DNA of 64,000 nt, from contig DATAPD010000015.1 of the NCBI GenBank assembly GCA_036265385.1, forward strand, positions 372,001 to 436,000. Reading direction: 5' to 3'. Origin of the DNA: DATAPD01 sp036265385. GTDB lineage: Bacteria; Acidobacteriota; Terriglobia; Terriglobales; Acidobacteriaceae. Below are positions 42,535-51,568 of this stretch, one piece after another. Position 1 is the stretch's first letter. The number at the start of each line of letters is the position of its first letter. Under the pieces are notes generated by a model that saw only the letters and a list, made by a program, of their open reading frames with translations, had not been told where the DNA came from and made no database searches. The translations under genes were made by a program, and so were the position numbers.

Positions 42535-42564
42535 AGCCGGGGCTTTCGAGCTCCGGCTTTTTTT
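42535..42564 (+). terminator. Strong intrinsic terminator after the XRE gene
   Basis: A 10-bp stem with one G-U pair (42535-42544 and 42549-42558), capped by a stable TTCG tetraloop, then seven T residues. It lies about 95 bp after the stop of the regulator. Confidence 0.93.
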
Positions 42565-42679
42565 ATTGCTCGTTGCGTGAATCACACTGACCCGGAACGG
42601 ACATTCATCAGCTGCACCAAGAACTGGCCACCACCACTGCCCCTTGAATCCCACCCAGATCGACCAACATCTATCCAGT

Positions 42680-43744
42680 ATGTATTTTGAAAATTCTGTG
42701 GAGTTTGTTTCTTCAGAGCCGGGAATTGTGCCTGGTTCTTCGCCGATCTCCCCGGCTCCAGCGCACTCGGATGCGCCTTTGCTTGACGCCTATTCTCAGG
42801 CAGTCACGAGTGCGGTCGAGCGCATCAGTCCTTCAGTCGTCAACATTGAAGTCCATCAAGCCGGAAGATCGCGTTCTGGTGAGCCTCGCGAGCGTCGAGG
42901 CGGCGGTTCAGGATTTATCTTTACGCCCGACGGCCTCGTCCTCACGAATAGCCATGTCGTCCACGATGCTACACGGGTGCTCGTCACCCTCATGGATGGC
43001 CGGCAACTCCCCGCTCGGACGATCGGCGACGATCCCGCTACTGATTTGGCAGTGGTGCGTCTTGACGCTCCTCATACCGAAAGCTTGCACATCACGGCAG
43101 CCAGCCTGGGCGATTCGCAGCGCCTGCGCGTCGGTCAACTTGTCGTCGCGATCGGCAGTCCCTACGGATTCCAGTCCACCGTAACGGCTGGCGTAGTCAG
43201 CGCACTCGGACGATCATTGCGCTCGTACTCCGGACGCCTGATCGAAGACGTAATACAAACCGATGCCTCCTTAAACCCCGGCAACTCCGGAGGACCACTC
43301 GTGAATTCTCGAGCCGAAGTCGTCGGAGTAAACACGGCCACGATTTTGCCAGCCCAGGGAATCTGCTTCGCCATCGGCATCAACACCGCAAAGTTTGTTG
43401 CCAGCCGCCTTCTGCAGGAAGGACGAATTCGTCGCAGCTACATCGGGGTGTCGGCTCAAACCGTTCCTCTTCTGCGTCGGGTCGTGCGTTTTTATGACCT
43501 CGCGAAGGAGACTGGCGTTGTCGTGCTCTCGACGGAAAAGAACAGTCCTGCGGAGCGCGCCGGGCTTCGCGACGGTGATGTAATCGTCGGCCTCGACGGT
43601 CACCCCGTTGCAGGTGTGGATGACCTCCATCGCGCATTGACGGAAACTCGTGTGGGCGTTCCATGCGCGATCACAATCCTGCGCCACACCGAGAAGCTTG
43701 AGCTTAAGCTCCTTCCGGAAGAGGCCCGCGAAAAAAGCGAATAA
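42680..43744 (+). CDS. HtrA-type serine protease without an export signal
   Basis: Trypsin-like protease with one PDZ domain. I start at the ATG at 42680 (354 residues); an upstream TTG would add twelve polar residues. The triad is His92 in TNSHVVHDA, Asp122 in TDLAVVRLD and Ser203 in GNSGGP. The PDZ domain lies at about 260-345. No hydrophobic anchor or signal peptide is visible, in contrast with the HtrA at 13969, so it may work in the cytoplasm. Members like this are described in some bacteria, but substrates are unknown. Confidence 0.88.
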   Translation: MYFENSVEFVSSEPGIVPGSSPISPAPAHSDAPLLDAYSQAVTSAVERISPSVVNIEVHQAGRSRSGEPRERRGGGSGFIFTPDGLVLTNSHVVHDATRVLVTLMDGRQLPARTIGDDPATDLAVVRLDAPHTESLHITAASLGDSQRLRVGQLVVAIGSPYGFQSTVTAGVVSALGRSLRSYSGRLIEDVIQTDASLNPGNSGGPLVNSRAEVVGVNTATILPAQGICFAIGINTAKFVASRLLQEGRIRRSYIGVSAQTVPLLRRVVRFYDLAKETGVVVLSTEKNSPAERAGLRDGDVIVGLDGHPVAGVDDLHRALTETRVGVPCAITILRHTEKLELKLLPEEAREKSE

Positions 43745-43853
43745 GCCTACTTACGCGGATATCTGATTTCGATCCGGAGTTCCTTAACGGTCCACCGATG
43801 TCGCATTGCATGGACGTAAGTGCTGTGTTAGCTTCGAATTGCAGAGGTCACGC

Positions 43854-44654
43854 GTGCGGCACAAAGTTCCCGCGGGGCTCGATCGCAAGGAAACTGAAGT
43901 TTATTCGCGACTCGACCCCGAGCGGCTTCCCAGACACATCGCGATCATTATGGATGGCAACGGGCGTTGGGCCCGCCGTCGTCATATGCCGCGCATCGCG
44001 GGCCATCGTGCCGGGGTAACCGCGGTTCGATCTACTGTCGAAACCGCTGCTCGCATTCATATCCAAGCCCTAACACTTTACGCATTCTCGGAAGAGAACT
44101 GGAAAAAGCGTCCTAAGGGCGAAGTTGGTTTTTTGATGGGCCTGCTGGCCCGTTATCTCAAAGCCGAAGTCCCCACGCTGAACGAGAACAACATTCGTCT
44201 GGAATACATCGGCCGGCAGTACGAGCTTCCGAAAGAAGTTCAGGAGCGCATGGAGTGGGCCCGCGAAGCTACATCTCGCAACACCGGAATGGTGCTCACC
44301 TTGGCACTCAACTACAGTGCACGCTCAGAGCTTGTGGATGCATTTCGATCAATCATGAAGGTGGCCGCTTCAAACGGTGGGCTCGACCACGTGAAGATCG
44401 ATGAAGAAGCAGTGAGCCGACACTTGTATACTCGGCACCTTCCCGATCCGGATCTGGTTGTTCGTACGAGCGGCGAGATGCGGTTGAGCAATTTTCTGCT
44501 TTGGCAACTCGCGTATGCAGAAATTTATGTGACGCCCACGCTCTGGCCCGATTTTCGCGGCGTCCACTTGCTCGAAGGAATTGCGGAGTATCAGAAACGC
44601 GAACGACGGTACGGCGGACTGAACGAGGATTCGCATCAAGCGGTCCACAGCTGA
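43854..44654 (+). CDS. uppS: Undecaprenyl diphosphate synthase
   Basis: Makes the C55 lipid carrier for peptidoglycan and surface glycans from FPP and IPP. The catalytic Asp34 is in IIMDGNGRWA, and YAFSEENW and VRTSGEMRLSNFLLWQLAYAE are diagnostic. I use the GTG at 43854, with AGAGG upstream; a TTG at 43806 would add 16 doubtful residues. It is the first gene of the uppS-cdsA-dxr-rseP-ispG block, thirteen bp before cdsA. Confidence 0.95.
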   Translation: MRHKVPAGLDRKETEVYSRLDPERLPRHIAIIMDGNGRWARRRHMPRIAGHRAGVTAVRSTVETAARIHIQALTLYAFSEENWKKRPKGEVGFLMGLLARYLKAEVPTLNENNIRLEYIGRQYELPKEVQERMEWAREATSRNTGMVLTLALNYSARSELVDAFRSIMKVAASNGGLDHVKIDEEAVSRHLYTRHLPDPDLVVRTSGEMRLSNFLLWQLAYAEIYVTPTLWPDFRGVHLLEGIAEYQKRERRYGGLNEDSHQAVHS

Positions 44655-44667
44655 GGCCACTTCCTTC

Positions 44668-45564
44668 GTGCTCAAACGCATCGCCACAGCGATTGTCCTC
44701 ATCCCGGTTGTCCTGCTGCTTGTCTTGCACGCCTCCGTCCCGGTCCTGGCTCTAACAACCTCCATCATTGCCCTGCTGACGGCCCGCGAACTGCTTAAGC
44801 TCACGGAAGCGTACGGCGTGGTGCCCTACTACCGGGCCACCTACGTCGCCGTCGCTGCGGTGTTCGCGATTTTAGCAATCGATGCCGGCCAACAGAAGCC
44901 TCTCCTCTCGACAGGAGTTTTCGTCTACAGCGCAGCCTTTCTTGCTTGCGTGGTTCCCTTTTTCTTTTTGGCTTTGTCGATGCGTCGCCCCGACCTCAGC
45001 ACCGCCTATCCCTCGGCGGCAGCATCGTCATTCGCATTTGTGTATGCCGCGTTGCCTCTGGCTTTCCTAGTGCAGCTCCGGCAGCAACCTTCGGGAGCGA
45101 TCTTCATCATCTATGTGCTCCTGGTCGTCTGGGCCGGAGACATCTTCGCCTACTTCATCGGCAAGAGTTTGGGCAAAAATCTGTTGGCACCTCGCATCAG
45201 CCCTAAAAAAACCTGGGAGGGTGCAATCGCGTCGGTCGCCGCAAGTGTCCTGATTGGAACTATATTTCTGCGCGATTCCGTACAAATCAGTACATGGCTT
45301 CTGAATCACGGATGGATTGAACGCCGTGATGGCATTTTCGGACTCGAAAAACCCGAAATCTGGACGGTGATGATTCTGTCGTTAGTGCTGAACATCGCAG
45401 CTCAATTTGGAGATCTCGTCGAATCTCTCATCAAGCGCGGCGCAGGCGTAAAAGATTCCGGAGCCATTCTGCCAGGTCATGGCGGCATGCTCGACCGCGT
45501 CGACGCGCTCCTCTTCGCCGCCCCCATCATGTGGATCTACGCATCCTGGAGAGTGCTTCAGTAG
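44668..45564 (+). CDS. cdsA: Phosphatidate cytidylyltransferase
   Basis: Forms CDP-diacylglycerol from phosphatidate and CTP, the branch point for phospholipids. The 298-residue integral membrane protein has about seven hydrophobic segments. The C-terminal signature SLIKRGAGVKDSGAILPGHGGMLDR region (positions 252-277) is intact, with the KDxGxxxPGHGG core clear. It starts with GTG. The pairing with uppS is common. Confidence 0.95.
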   Translation: MLKRIATAIVLIPVVLLLVLHASVPVLALTTSIIALLTARELLKLTEAYGVVPYYRATYVAVAAVFAILAIDAGQQKPLLSTGVFVYSAAFLACVVPFFFLALSMRRPDLSTAYPSAAASSFAFVYAALPLAFLVQLRQQPSGAIFIIYVLLVVWAGDIFAYFIGKSLGKNLLAPRISPKKTWEGAIASVAASVLIGTIFLRDSVQISTWLLNHGWIERRDGIFGLEKPEIWTVMILSLVLNIAAQFGDLVESLIKRGAGVKDSGAILPGHGGMLDRVDALLFAAPIMWIYASWRVLQ

Positions 45565-45581
45565 GAAGGGTGATTTAGTCA

Positions 45582-45806
45582 GTAGTCAGTGGTCATCAAT
45601 CAGAAGCGAAGGGTCACGCCGCCGCGTCCACATTTTGTTGTCATCCTGAAGGAGCGTTCTTTGCGTCTGAAGGACCTGCTGTATTTTGTTTGTCATCCTG
45701 AAGGAGCGTTCTTTGCGTCTGAAGGACCTGCTGTGTGATTCTCCCATGACCGTATTCAGTGTCAGCATGACTTTCCGCTGACCACCGACCACTAACCACT
45801 GACTAC
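45582..45806. mobile_element. Possible MITE-like intergenic element with 12-bp inverted ends
   Basis: GTAGTCAGTGGT (45582-45593) is matched by its exact reverse complement ACCACTGACTAC (45795-45806), enclosing about 200 bp that contains two 43-bp direct repeats. The adjacent bases also show degenerate GTCAGT/ACTGAC copies. It interrupts the cdsA-dxr spacing and encodes nothing. A transposable origin is an inference. Confidence 0.45.
45640..45734. repeat. Two perfect 43-bp direct repeats
   Basis: Units 45640-45682 and 45692-45734 are identical, with a period of 52 bp. Each starts GTCATCCTGAAGGAGCG and ends AAGGACCTGCTGT. They are variants of the GTCATCCTGAGCG family with a longer centre (TTCTTTGCGTCTG). 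Confidence 0.9.
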
Positions 45807-45844
45807 TTGTTCCTCTTCCCGTAGAATAGATGTTTACGTCCAGC

Positions 45845-47056
45845 ATGAAACGGATCGCCATCTTAGGCTCGACGGGATCGATCGGGCGAAGCACTCTCAG
45901 CGTCGTCGAGTCTTATCCGGACCGCTTCCAGGTCATTTCCTTGGCGGCCGGCAGCAATGTGGGCCTTGCCTGCGAGCAAGCCATTCGTTGGAAGCCTCAG
46001 CTGATTTCGATGGCCTCTCAACAAGATGCTGAGAAACTAAGTGCGCGACTTCGTACCGCCGGCTTTACACAACCAGAAATCGTTTTCGGTTCAGGCGGCG
46101 CAGTTCGTGTCGCCACTCTTCCCGACGTCGACTTCGTCGTAAGCGCCATCGTCGGCGTCGCGGGACTCGAAGCCACCTACGCGGCCGTCGAAGCGGGCAA
46201 AACTCTCGGTGTTGCAAATAAGGAATCGCTTGTTGTTGCTGGCGACCTCATCACTGCCGAAGCGCACCGTCAGGGCAAACCCATCCTGCCAATCGACAGC
46301 GAGCACAACGCAGTCCATCAATGCCTGCGTGGCGGACGCATGGAAGAGGTCTATCAAATCTGGCTCACCGCTTCCGGCGGCCCATTCCTGAAAACCCCGA
46401 AATCCGAGTTCCCCAACATTACGGTCGAACAGGCCCTCAATCACCCGACCTGGAAAATGGGGAAGCGAATTACCATCGACTCCGCAACCCTGATGAACAA
46501 GGGTTTTGAAGTAATCGAGGCCTGCCGCCTCTTTCATGTGCCGCCGAGCCAGGTGCAAGTCATTGTCCATCCACAATCTACGATCCACTCCATGGTCGAG
46601 TTTGTGGATGGCAGCATACTTGCCCAGTTCTCCGTGACCGACATGCGGTTGCCGATCTTGTATGCGCTGACTTATCCGGAACGCATCACTTCGGACCTCC
46701 GCTTCCCGGTCATGGACCTGCGGCATCTCGACTTCACCCCCCCGGATATGGAGAAATTTCCTTGTCTGCGGCTGGCTTACGAGGCAGTCGAGGCAGGCGG
46801 GGCCAAAACCATCGCGTTGAATGCCGCTGACGAGGTTGCAGTTGCTGCCTTCCTCGACGGGCAGATCCCCTTCGACGAGATCCCTGGCACCATCGGGTCA
46901 GTGCTGTCTGCAACAAAAGCTGTCAAACTGGAGTCTATCGAGCAGGTTCTAAAGCTCGACGCCGAGGCCCGAGTTGCCGCCGGTGAATACATAACGTCAG
47001 TTCGCCGCATCCAAGGTTCTGTACCCTCGATTTCGGCAGCTCGGCAAAGGAATTAG
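45845..47056 (+). CDS. dxr: 1-deoxy-D-xylulose 5-phosphate reductoisomerase
   Basis: Second enzyme of the MEP isoprenoid pathway and the fosmidomycin target. The N-terminal NADPH motif LGSTGSIGRSTL follows the ATG at 45845 directly; an ATG five codons earlier is also possible. Motifs include the metal and substrate region PIDSEHNAVHQCL and the ATLMNKGFEVIEA segment. The 403-residue length is normal. It is eight bp from rseP. Confidence 0.96.
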   Translation: MKRIAILGSTGSIGRSTLSVVESYPDRFQVISLAAGSNVGLACEQAIRWKPQLISMASQQDAEKLSARLRTAGFTQPEIVFGSGGAVRVATLPDVDFVVSAIVGVAGLEATYAAVEAGKTLGVANKESLVVAGDLITAEAHRQGKPILPIDSEHNAVHQCLRGGRMEEVYQIWLTASGGPFLKTPKSEFPNITVEQALNHPTWKMGKRITIDSATLMNKGFEVIEACRLFHVPPSQVQVIVHPQSTIHSMVEFVDGSILAQFSVTDMRLPILYALTYPERITSDLRFPVMDLRHLDFTPPDMEKFPCLRLAYEAVEAGGAKTIALNAADEVAVAAFLDGQIPFDEIPGTIGSVLSATKAVKLESIEQVLKLDAEARVAAGEYITSVRRIQGSVPSISAARQRN

Positions 47057-47064
47057 TTCGCGAA

Positions 47065-48423
47065 ATGGCTCAATTCTTTAGTTCTGTCTTTATATCCATC
47101 ATCGCCATGGTGGCCGTCCTCGGATTCATGATTTTGATCCACGAGTTCGGACACTATGCCGTAGCCAAATTCTTCAAAGTACGAGTCGAAGTTTTCTCGA
47201 TCGGCTTCGGTCCTCGTCTTATCGGTTTTCGCAAAGGCGAAACGGACTACCGCATTGCCGCCATCCCGCTCGGCGGATACGTCAAAATGTCGGGTGAAAA
47301 TCCGATGGACGAGCGCACCGGCGATCCCGGTGAATTCCTGAGCCATCCGCGTTGGCAGCGCTTCTTTATCGCCCTCGCTGGCCCGGCGATGAATATCTTC
47401 CTTGCCGTTTTCCTGCTGACTTCTGTTTACATGGTGCACTACGAGTATCCGGCGTTCCTCGACGAACCCGCCGTTGTGGGCTGGGTCATGGACGACACAC
47501 CTGCCGCCAAAGCCGGAGTCCAGGTCGGCGACCGCATCAAAAAGATTGAAGACATTTCCAATCCCACATGGGAGCAGGTCGATCCGAAGGAAGCCCTCAG
47601 TCCGAATCAGCCGTTGCACGTCACAATCGAACGCAACGGACAGTTAATCGAGAAGACAATCGTGCCCGAACCGACTGGCGTATCGCAGATCGGGTTCTCC
47701 GGCTGGATTCCGAAGCAGCCCGCTGTCACCATCACCGATCTCGAAGCAGGGATGCCCGCAGAGAAAGCAGGCCTGAAGGTCGGCGACCAGATCACCGCGG
47801 TCAATGGGCAGCCCGTCCCTGCTCTGGAAGCAATGATCGAAACTCTGAAGCGCACCAAGGATCAACCTGTCGAGTTGACCGTGTTGCGTGACGGACAAAC
47901 GAAAACCTTTACTGTTTCGCCTGTCCTGAGTGACGTCAGCGGGCTTCGCGAAAAACGCTATCGCGTTGGCATCTCCAGCATTCCGATGAAGGTCACGCGC
48001 CTGCCGCTGGTTGCTGCGTTCAACATGTCGCTCGAGCGGAACAAGAGGGCCTCATTCCTTATCCTCGAACTCGTGCAGAAGATGGTTCAGCGCAAAGTTT
48101 CGCTGCGCACCATCGAAGGTCCCGTCCGCATCGGTCAGGCCGCCGGACAGGCTGCCATGGAAAAGGGCTGGACACCGCTGCTCGAACTCACAGCCGCCAT
48201 CAGTCTCAACCTCGGCATCTTCAACCTTCTTCCGATTCCCATCCTCGATGGAGGTGTAATCCTGTTCCTCCTTCTTGAAGGAATCATGCGCCGGGACATC
48301 AGCATTTCGATTAAGGAACGTATTTACCAGGCAGCCTTCGTCTTCCTGGTACTCTTCGCAGCCATGGTCATTTACAACGACTTGATGAAAACGATCCCAG
48401 GCCTTGCGCAGCGGTTGCCATAA
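47065..48423 (+). CDS. rseP: RIP metalloprotease RseP
   Basis: Site-2 protease of the inner membrane that cleaves membrane-spanning substrates such as anti-sigma factors and remnant signal peptides. The zinc motif HEFGH is at residues 26-30; two PDZ domains lie at about 125-200 and 205-280; the NLLPIPILDGG motif (third zinc ligand Asp) is near residue 395. The 452-residue length is typical. Position between dxr and ispG follows the envelope/isoprenoid cluster. Confidence 0.95.
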   Translation: MAQFFSSVFISIIAMVAVLGFMILIHEFGHYAVAKFFKVRVEVFSIGFGPRLIGFRKGETDYRIAAIPLGGYVKMSGENPMDERTGDPGEFLSHPRWQRFFIALAGPAMNIFLAVFLLTSVYMVHYEYPAFLDEPAVVGWVMDDTPAAKAGVQVGDRIKKIEDISNPTWEQVDPKEALSPNQPLHVTIERNGQLIEKTIVPEPTGVSQIGFSGWIPKQPAVTITDLEAGMPAEKAGLKVGDQITAVNGQPVPALEAMIETLKRTKDQPVELTVLRDGQTKTFTVSPVLSDVSGLREKRYRVGISSIPMKVTRLPLVAAFNMSLERNKRASFLILELVQKMVQRKVSLRTIEGPVRIGQAAGQAAMEKGWTPLLELTAAISLNLGIFNLLPIPILDGGVILFLLLEGIMRRDISISIKERIYQAAFVFLVLFAAMVIYNDLMKTIPGLAQRLP

Positions 48424-48456
48424 GACTAGTCATTTACTCTCACCCAGATGGAAGAC

Positions 48457-48506
48457 GTCATCCCGAAGCCTCGCGTCTTCTCAAGCGAGGCCAGGGATCT
48501 CGCGCG
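48457..48506. repeat. Dispersed repeat, GTCATCCCGA...AGGGATCT family, copy 2
   Basis: GTCATCCCGAAG, then a hairpin (CCTCGC ... GCGAGG), then CCAGGGATCTCGCGCG. It lies between rseP and ispG. Confidence 0.75.
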
Positions 48507-48608
48507 TATTGCACGCATCCTCTCTCTGGACACTCTTAAACTGTTTAAGCTTCAGTGAGTTGCGCTCCGCCTGGAGCGCCGCCCGCGTGCTAAACTAGTA
48601 CTTCCCAT

Positions 48609-49847
48609 ATGGCTCAGATTCAGCGCAGAAAGACCGTGACGGCAACCATCGGAGGTGTGCGCGTCGGCAGCGATGCACCAATTGTGGTGCAGTCGATGAC
48701 CAACACCGATACCGCCGACATCCCCTCCACCGTCAAGCAAGTCGCGGACCTCGCGCGCGCCGGCTCCGAGCTCGTCCGGGTCACGGTCAACAACGACGAA
48801 GCTGCTGCCGCCGTGCCCAAAATCGTCGAAGAGCTCGATAAACAAGGAATCCGCGTCCCAATCATTGGCGACTTCCATTACAACGGACACCTGCTGCTCA
48901 CGAAATATCCCGCCTGTGCCGAAGCTCTCGCCAAATACCGCATCAACCCCGGCAACGTGAGCGTGGGCCGCAAAAACGACGACAACTTTCGCACCATGAT
49001 CGAAGTCGCGGTCAAAAATCAAAAGCCGGTTCGCATCGGTGTCAACTGGGGCTCTCTCGACAGCGCGCTCCTCACGAAAATGATGGACGACAACTCCAGG
49101 CTCGCGGAGCCGAAAGACGCTCGTGAAGTAACCATGGAAGCCATGGTCGTCAGCGCGTTGAACTCCGCTTCCCTCGCCGAGAAGTACGGACTTCGCCCCG
49201 ACCAGGTAATCCTCAGCGCCAAAGTTAGTGGCGTGCAGGATCTGATCGACGTCTATCGATCCCTCGCCGCCCGCTGCAATTACCCGCTGCATCTCGGCCT
49301 CACCGAAGCAGGCATGGGAGCCAAGGGAATCGTCGCATCGTCCGCAGCCTTAGCCGTGGTCTTGCAGGAGGGTATCGGCGACACGATTCGTGTTTCGCTC
49401 ACTCCCGCGCCCGGCGGTGATCGCACGGAAGAAGTTCGCGTTGGACAACAGATTCTCCAGTCCATCGGTATCCGTAGCTTTACTCCGCAAGTCACCGCTT
49501 GCCCCGGTTGCGGACGCACCACTAGCACCTTCTTCCAGGAAATGGCCGAACAGATCCAGTCTTACTTGCGCGAGCAGATGCCAACCTGGAAAGACCGCTA
49601 CGTGGGCGTGGAAGAGATGAAGCTTGCGGTGATGGGTTGCGTGGTTAACGGTCCCGGAGAATCGAAGCATGCCAACATCGGCATTTCCTTGCCCGGCACC
49701 TTCGAAGAACCGAAAGCCCCCGTATACGTCGACGGACGCCTCTTTACCACTCTCAAAGGCGACAAGATTGTCGAGGAGTTCATCCAGATACTCGACGAGT
49801 ATGTCGAATCTCACTACGCTGCGAAAGAAGTCCTCGCCGCGAAGTAA
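48609..49847 (+). CDS. ispG: 4-hydroxy-3-methylbut-2-enyl diphosphate synthase
   Basis: Iron-sulfur enzyme of the MEP pathway that reductively dehydrates MEcPP. The 412-residue product has the N-terminal VQSMTNTDTAD region. The [4Fe-4S] ligands are expected from the two Cys of CPGCGRTTS, near 295-300, and the Cys of MGCVVNGPGE, near 340. No other iron-sulfur genes adjoin. With dxr in the same block, two steps of the pathway are covered. Confidence 0.95.
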   Translation: MAQIQRRKTVTATIGGVRVGSDAPIVVQSMTNTDTADIPSTVKQVADLARAGSELVRVTVNNDEAAAAVPKIVEELDKQGIRVPIIGDFHYNGHLLLTKYPACAEALAKYRINPGNVSVGRKNDDNFRTMIEVAVKNQKPVRIGVNWGSLDSALLTKMMDDNSRLAEPKDAREVTMEAMVVSALNSASLAEKYGLRPDQVILSAKVSGVQDLIDVYRSLAARCNYPLHLGLTEAGMGAKGIVASSAALAVVLQEGIGDTIRVSLTPAPGGDRTEEVRVGQQILQSIGIRSFTPQVTACPGCGRTTSTFFQEMAEQIQSYLREQMPTWKDRYVGVEEMKLAVMGCVVNGPGESKHANIGISLPGTFEEPKAPVYVDGRLFTTLKGDKIVEEFIQILDEYVESHYAAKEVLAAK

Positions 49848-50021
49848 GCGTTCTATTTACTGCTTGCCACGTCTTCGCATGCTCGAACCCTAGTGCGAAG
49901 ACCTTAGCTCCGCTTTCGCCAACACGATTTCCTAACCTTAGACATCACTCTCCTATACGAGCAGCATCCCACTTTCAAGCTTGGGCATCGGGTTTCAAAT
50001 CCGTCCACTTTGGAGATGATC

Positions 50022-50747
50022 ATGCCAAGTGACGTCCTCAAACCAGCAGCCATTGTCTTAGCCTGCTTGTTGTCCGCCACATGTCTTGCGCAATCGACAA
50101 AAGCGGTCCAGCCTCAAACCCAGGACACCAGAACAATCGCCGAGTTGCCTGACAATCCACAACCACAGAACAACAGCAGCAATAACTCCGCAACCCAGCA
50201 ACCCCAGCCAGCGGGCCAGTCTCAGCCTCAAGGATCAGGTCAACAGCAGGGCGCTCCATCCTTAGGTGATCTTGGATTTCCTACAGAGCAGACGAAACCA
50301 AATCCCGAGGAGCAGGCCAAGCTCGACAAGCGCTCCCACATGCTGAAAATTCATCAGCGGCTCGGCCTGATTACCGCCGTGCCATTGGTCGCAACGGTGG
50401 TGACCGGAAGCATGGCTGGAGGACACGACACTAGTTCCACGGCTCGGGATCTGCACGCAGCGTTGGGTGCCAGCACGGCTGGCCTTTACATTGCCACAGC
50501 GGGCTATGCCATCTTCGCGCCGAAACTGCACGAAATTCCAAGTAAGGGACCGATACGCGTGCATAAGGCCTTAGCTTGGATACACGGGCCAGGGATGATT
50601 CTCACTCCAATCCTGGGCGCAATGGCTTTTGAGCAAAAAAGCAGGGGCGAGAAAGTTCACGGCATTGCTAGTGCGCACGCTCCTGTCGCCTACATTACCG
50701 CGATCGCATACGGAGCAGCGATTGCCTCAGTCTCCTTCAAATTCTAA
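50022..50747 (+). CDS. His-rich four-helix membrane protein, cytochrome b561-like
   Basis: Unassigned. The 241-residue product has a signal peptide (ending near CLAQ), a Gln/Asn/Ser-rich linker of about 80 residues and four hydrophobic helices. Each helix begins with or contains a conserved-looking His: IHQRLG, DLHAALG, RVHKALAWIHG and SAHAPVAY. This spacing recalls haem-ligating helices of cytochrome b561-type proteins. The next gene, 8 bp away, is yceI, which in Escherichia coli lies beside the b561 gene yceJ. Haem binding is an inference from that pattern and context. I use the ATG at 50022, with GGAG six bases upstream. Confidence 0.65.
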   Translation: MPSDVLKPAAIVLACLLSATCLAQSTKAVQPQTQDTRTIAELPDNPQPQNNSSNNSATQQPQPAGQSQPQGSGQQQGAPSLGDLGFPTEQTKPNPEEQAKLDKRSHMLKIHQRLGLITAVPLVATVVTGSMAGGHDTSSTARDLHAALGASTAGLYIATAGYAIFAPKLHEIPSKGPIRVHKALAWIHGPGMILTPILGAMAFEQKSRGEKVHGIASAHAPVAYITAIAYGAAIASVSFKF

Positions 50748-50755
50748 GGAGCCTC

Positions 50756-51295
50756 ATGTTCAAAAATTTCGCGATCGGCATCATCCTATCGACCGCGCTC
50801 ACCTTCGCGGCAGATACGGACCAATGGGTGCTGGACACAAGCACTCTTTCCTATCACGTATCGCATCCTCTACACCAAATCGACGGAGTAAGCCATGCAG
50901 CGCGCGGAAAGGGAGTCTGCCATGACGAGCGGTGTGATTTCTTGATCGCAGTGCCGGTGAAGTCGTTCGACTCTGGAGACAGCAATCGCGACCTGCACAT
51001 GATTCAGGTCACGCGTGGTGCTCAGTTTCCCATGGTGACACTCCGTACACAGTTGCCAGAGTCGTCACTCAATCAAACGAGTGTCTCTTTGGACCTCGAC
51101 GTCGAATTTGTAGGACACGCGATGCACTACTCGCATATTCCTTTTCAGCAAACTGTCAACGGGACACAACACCACATTTCAGGCATCATCCCCGCCAAGG
51201 TCTCTGATTTCGCCATCGATCCACCTTCGCTGTTGACGATACCGATCAAGGACGAGATGCCGATAAAAGTGGACATGATCTGGCACAAGGGCTAG
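50756..51295 (+). CDS. YceI-family periplasmic protein
   Basis: Lipocalin-like beta-barrel of the YceI family, which binds isoprenoid or amide lipids in the periplasm. The 179-residue product has a signal peptide ending at ALTFAA, the DTSTLSYHVSHPLHQIDG opening strand (the family's S-x-V-x-F-x-V motif is degenerate here) and a ring of conserved-type strands. AAGGAG precedes the ATG. Adjacent to the four-helix membrane protein, with which it probably forms an operon. Confidence 0.8.
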   Translation: MFKNFAIGIILSTALTFAADTDQWVLDTSTLSYHVSHPLHQIDGVSHAARGKGVCHDERCDFLIAVPVKSFDSGDSNRDLHMIQVTRGAQFPMVTLRTQLPESSLNQTSVSLDLDVEFVGHAMHYSHIPFQQTVNGTQHHISGIIPAKVSDFAIDPPSLLTIPIKDEMPIKVDMIWHKG

Positions 51296-51386
51296 CACGT
51301 GAAATGTGCTTGCGCCGAAATACTGACGATTCGACCCGAGACAAGCCAGAATTGCTAGTCACCTATCGAGAACGAGCACGCCCCAC

Positions 51387-51497
51387 TCACAGCACGTAGA
51401 CTCGAAGCATCCACCAGATAAGAAAAATTGCGACGATGGCTCCCGCAATGTGGACTAACCAATCGCCAAAAGTTTTTGGTTGGCCGAAGTTGAACAT
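51387..51497 (-). CDS. Tiny membrane protein, 36 residues
   Basis: Reads MFNFGQPKTFGDWLVHIAG, then a hydrophobic helix (AIVAIFLIWWML) and ends RVYVL. It is a single-helix protein too short for routine gene calling. No strong Shine-Dalgarno is visible, so the call rests on composition and on the similar small frame next to it. It lies in the region between yceI and the DUF72 gene. Confidence 0.4.
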   Translation of the reverse strand: MFNFGQPKTFGDWLVHIAGAIVAIFLIWWMLRVYVL

Positions 51498-51568
51498 CCG
51501 GCGATGTTAACAGCCCGCTGGCCGAATAATGATTCCAATCTGATGACGGCGCTCATCCCAAACGCAGT

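Noticed and set aside
45640..45734. CRISPR-like pair of repeats
   Set aside because: Only two repeats, a 9-bp spacer, and no cas genes; the same sequence occurs elsewhere as a dispersed repeat.
45586..45894. Minus-strand frame through the repeats before dxr
   Set aside because: Consists of the repeated DNA itself and the start of dxr; no protein-like composition.
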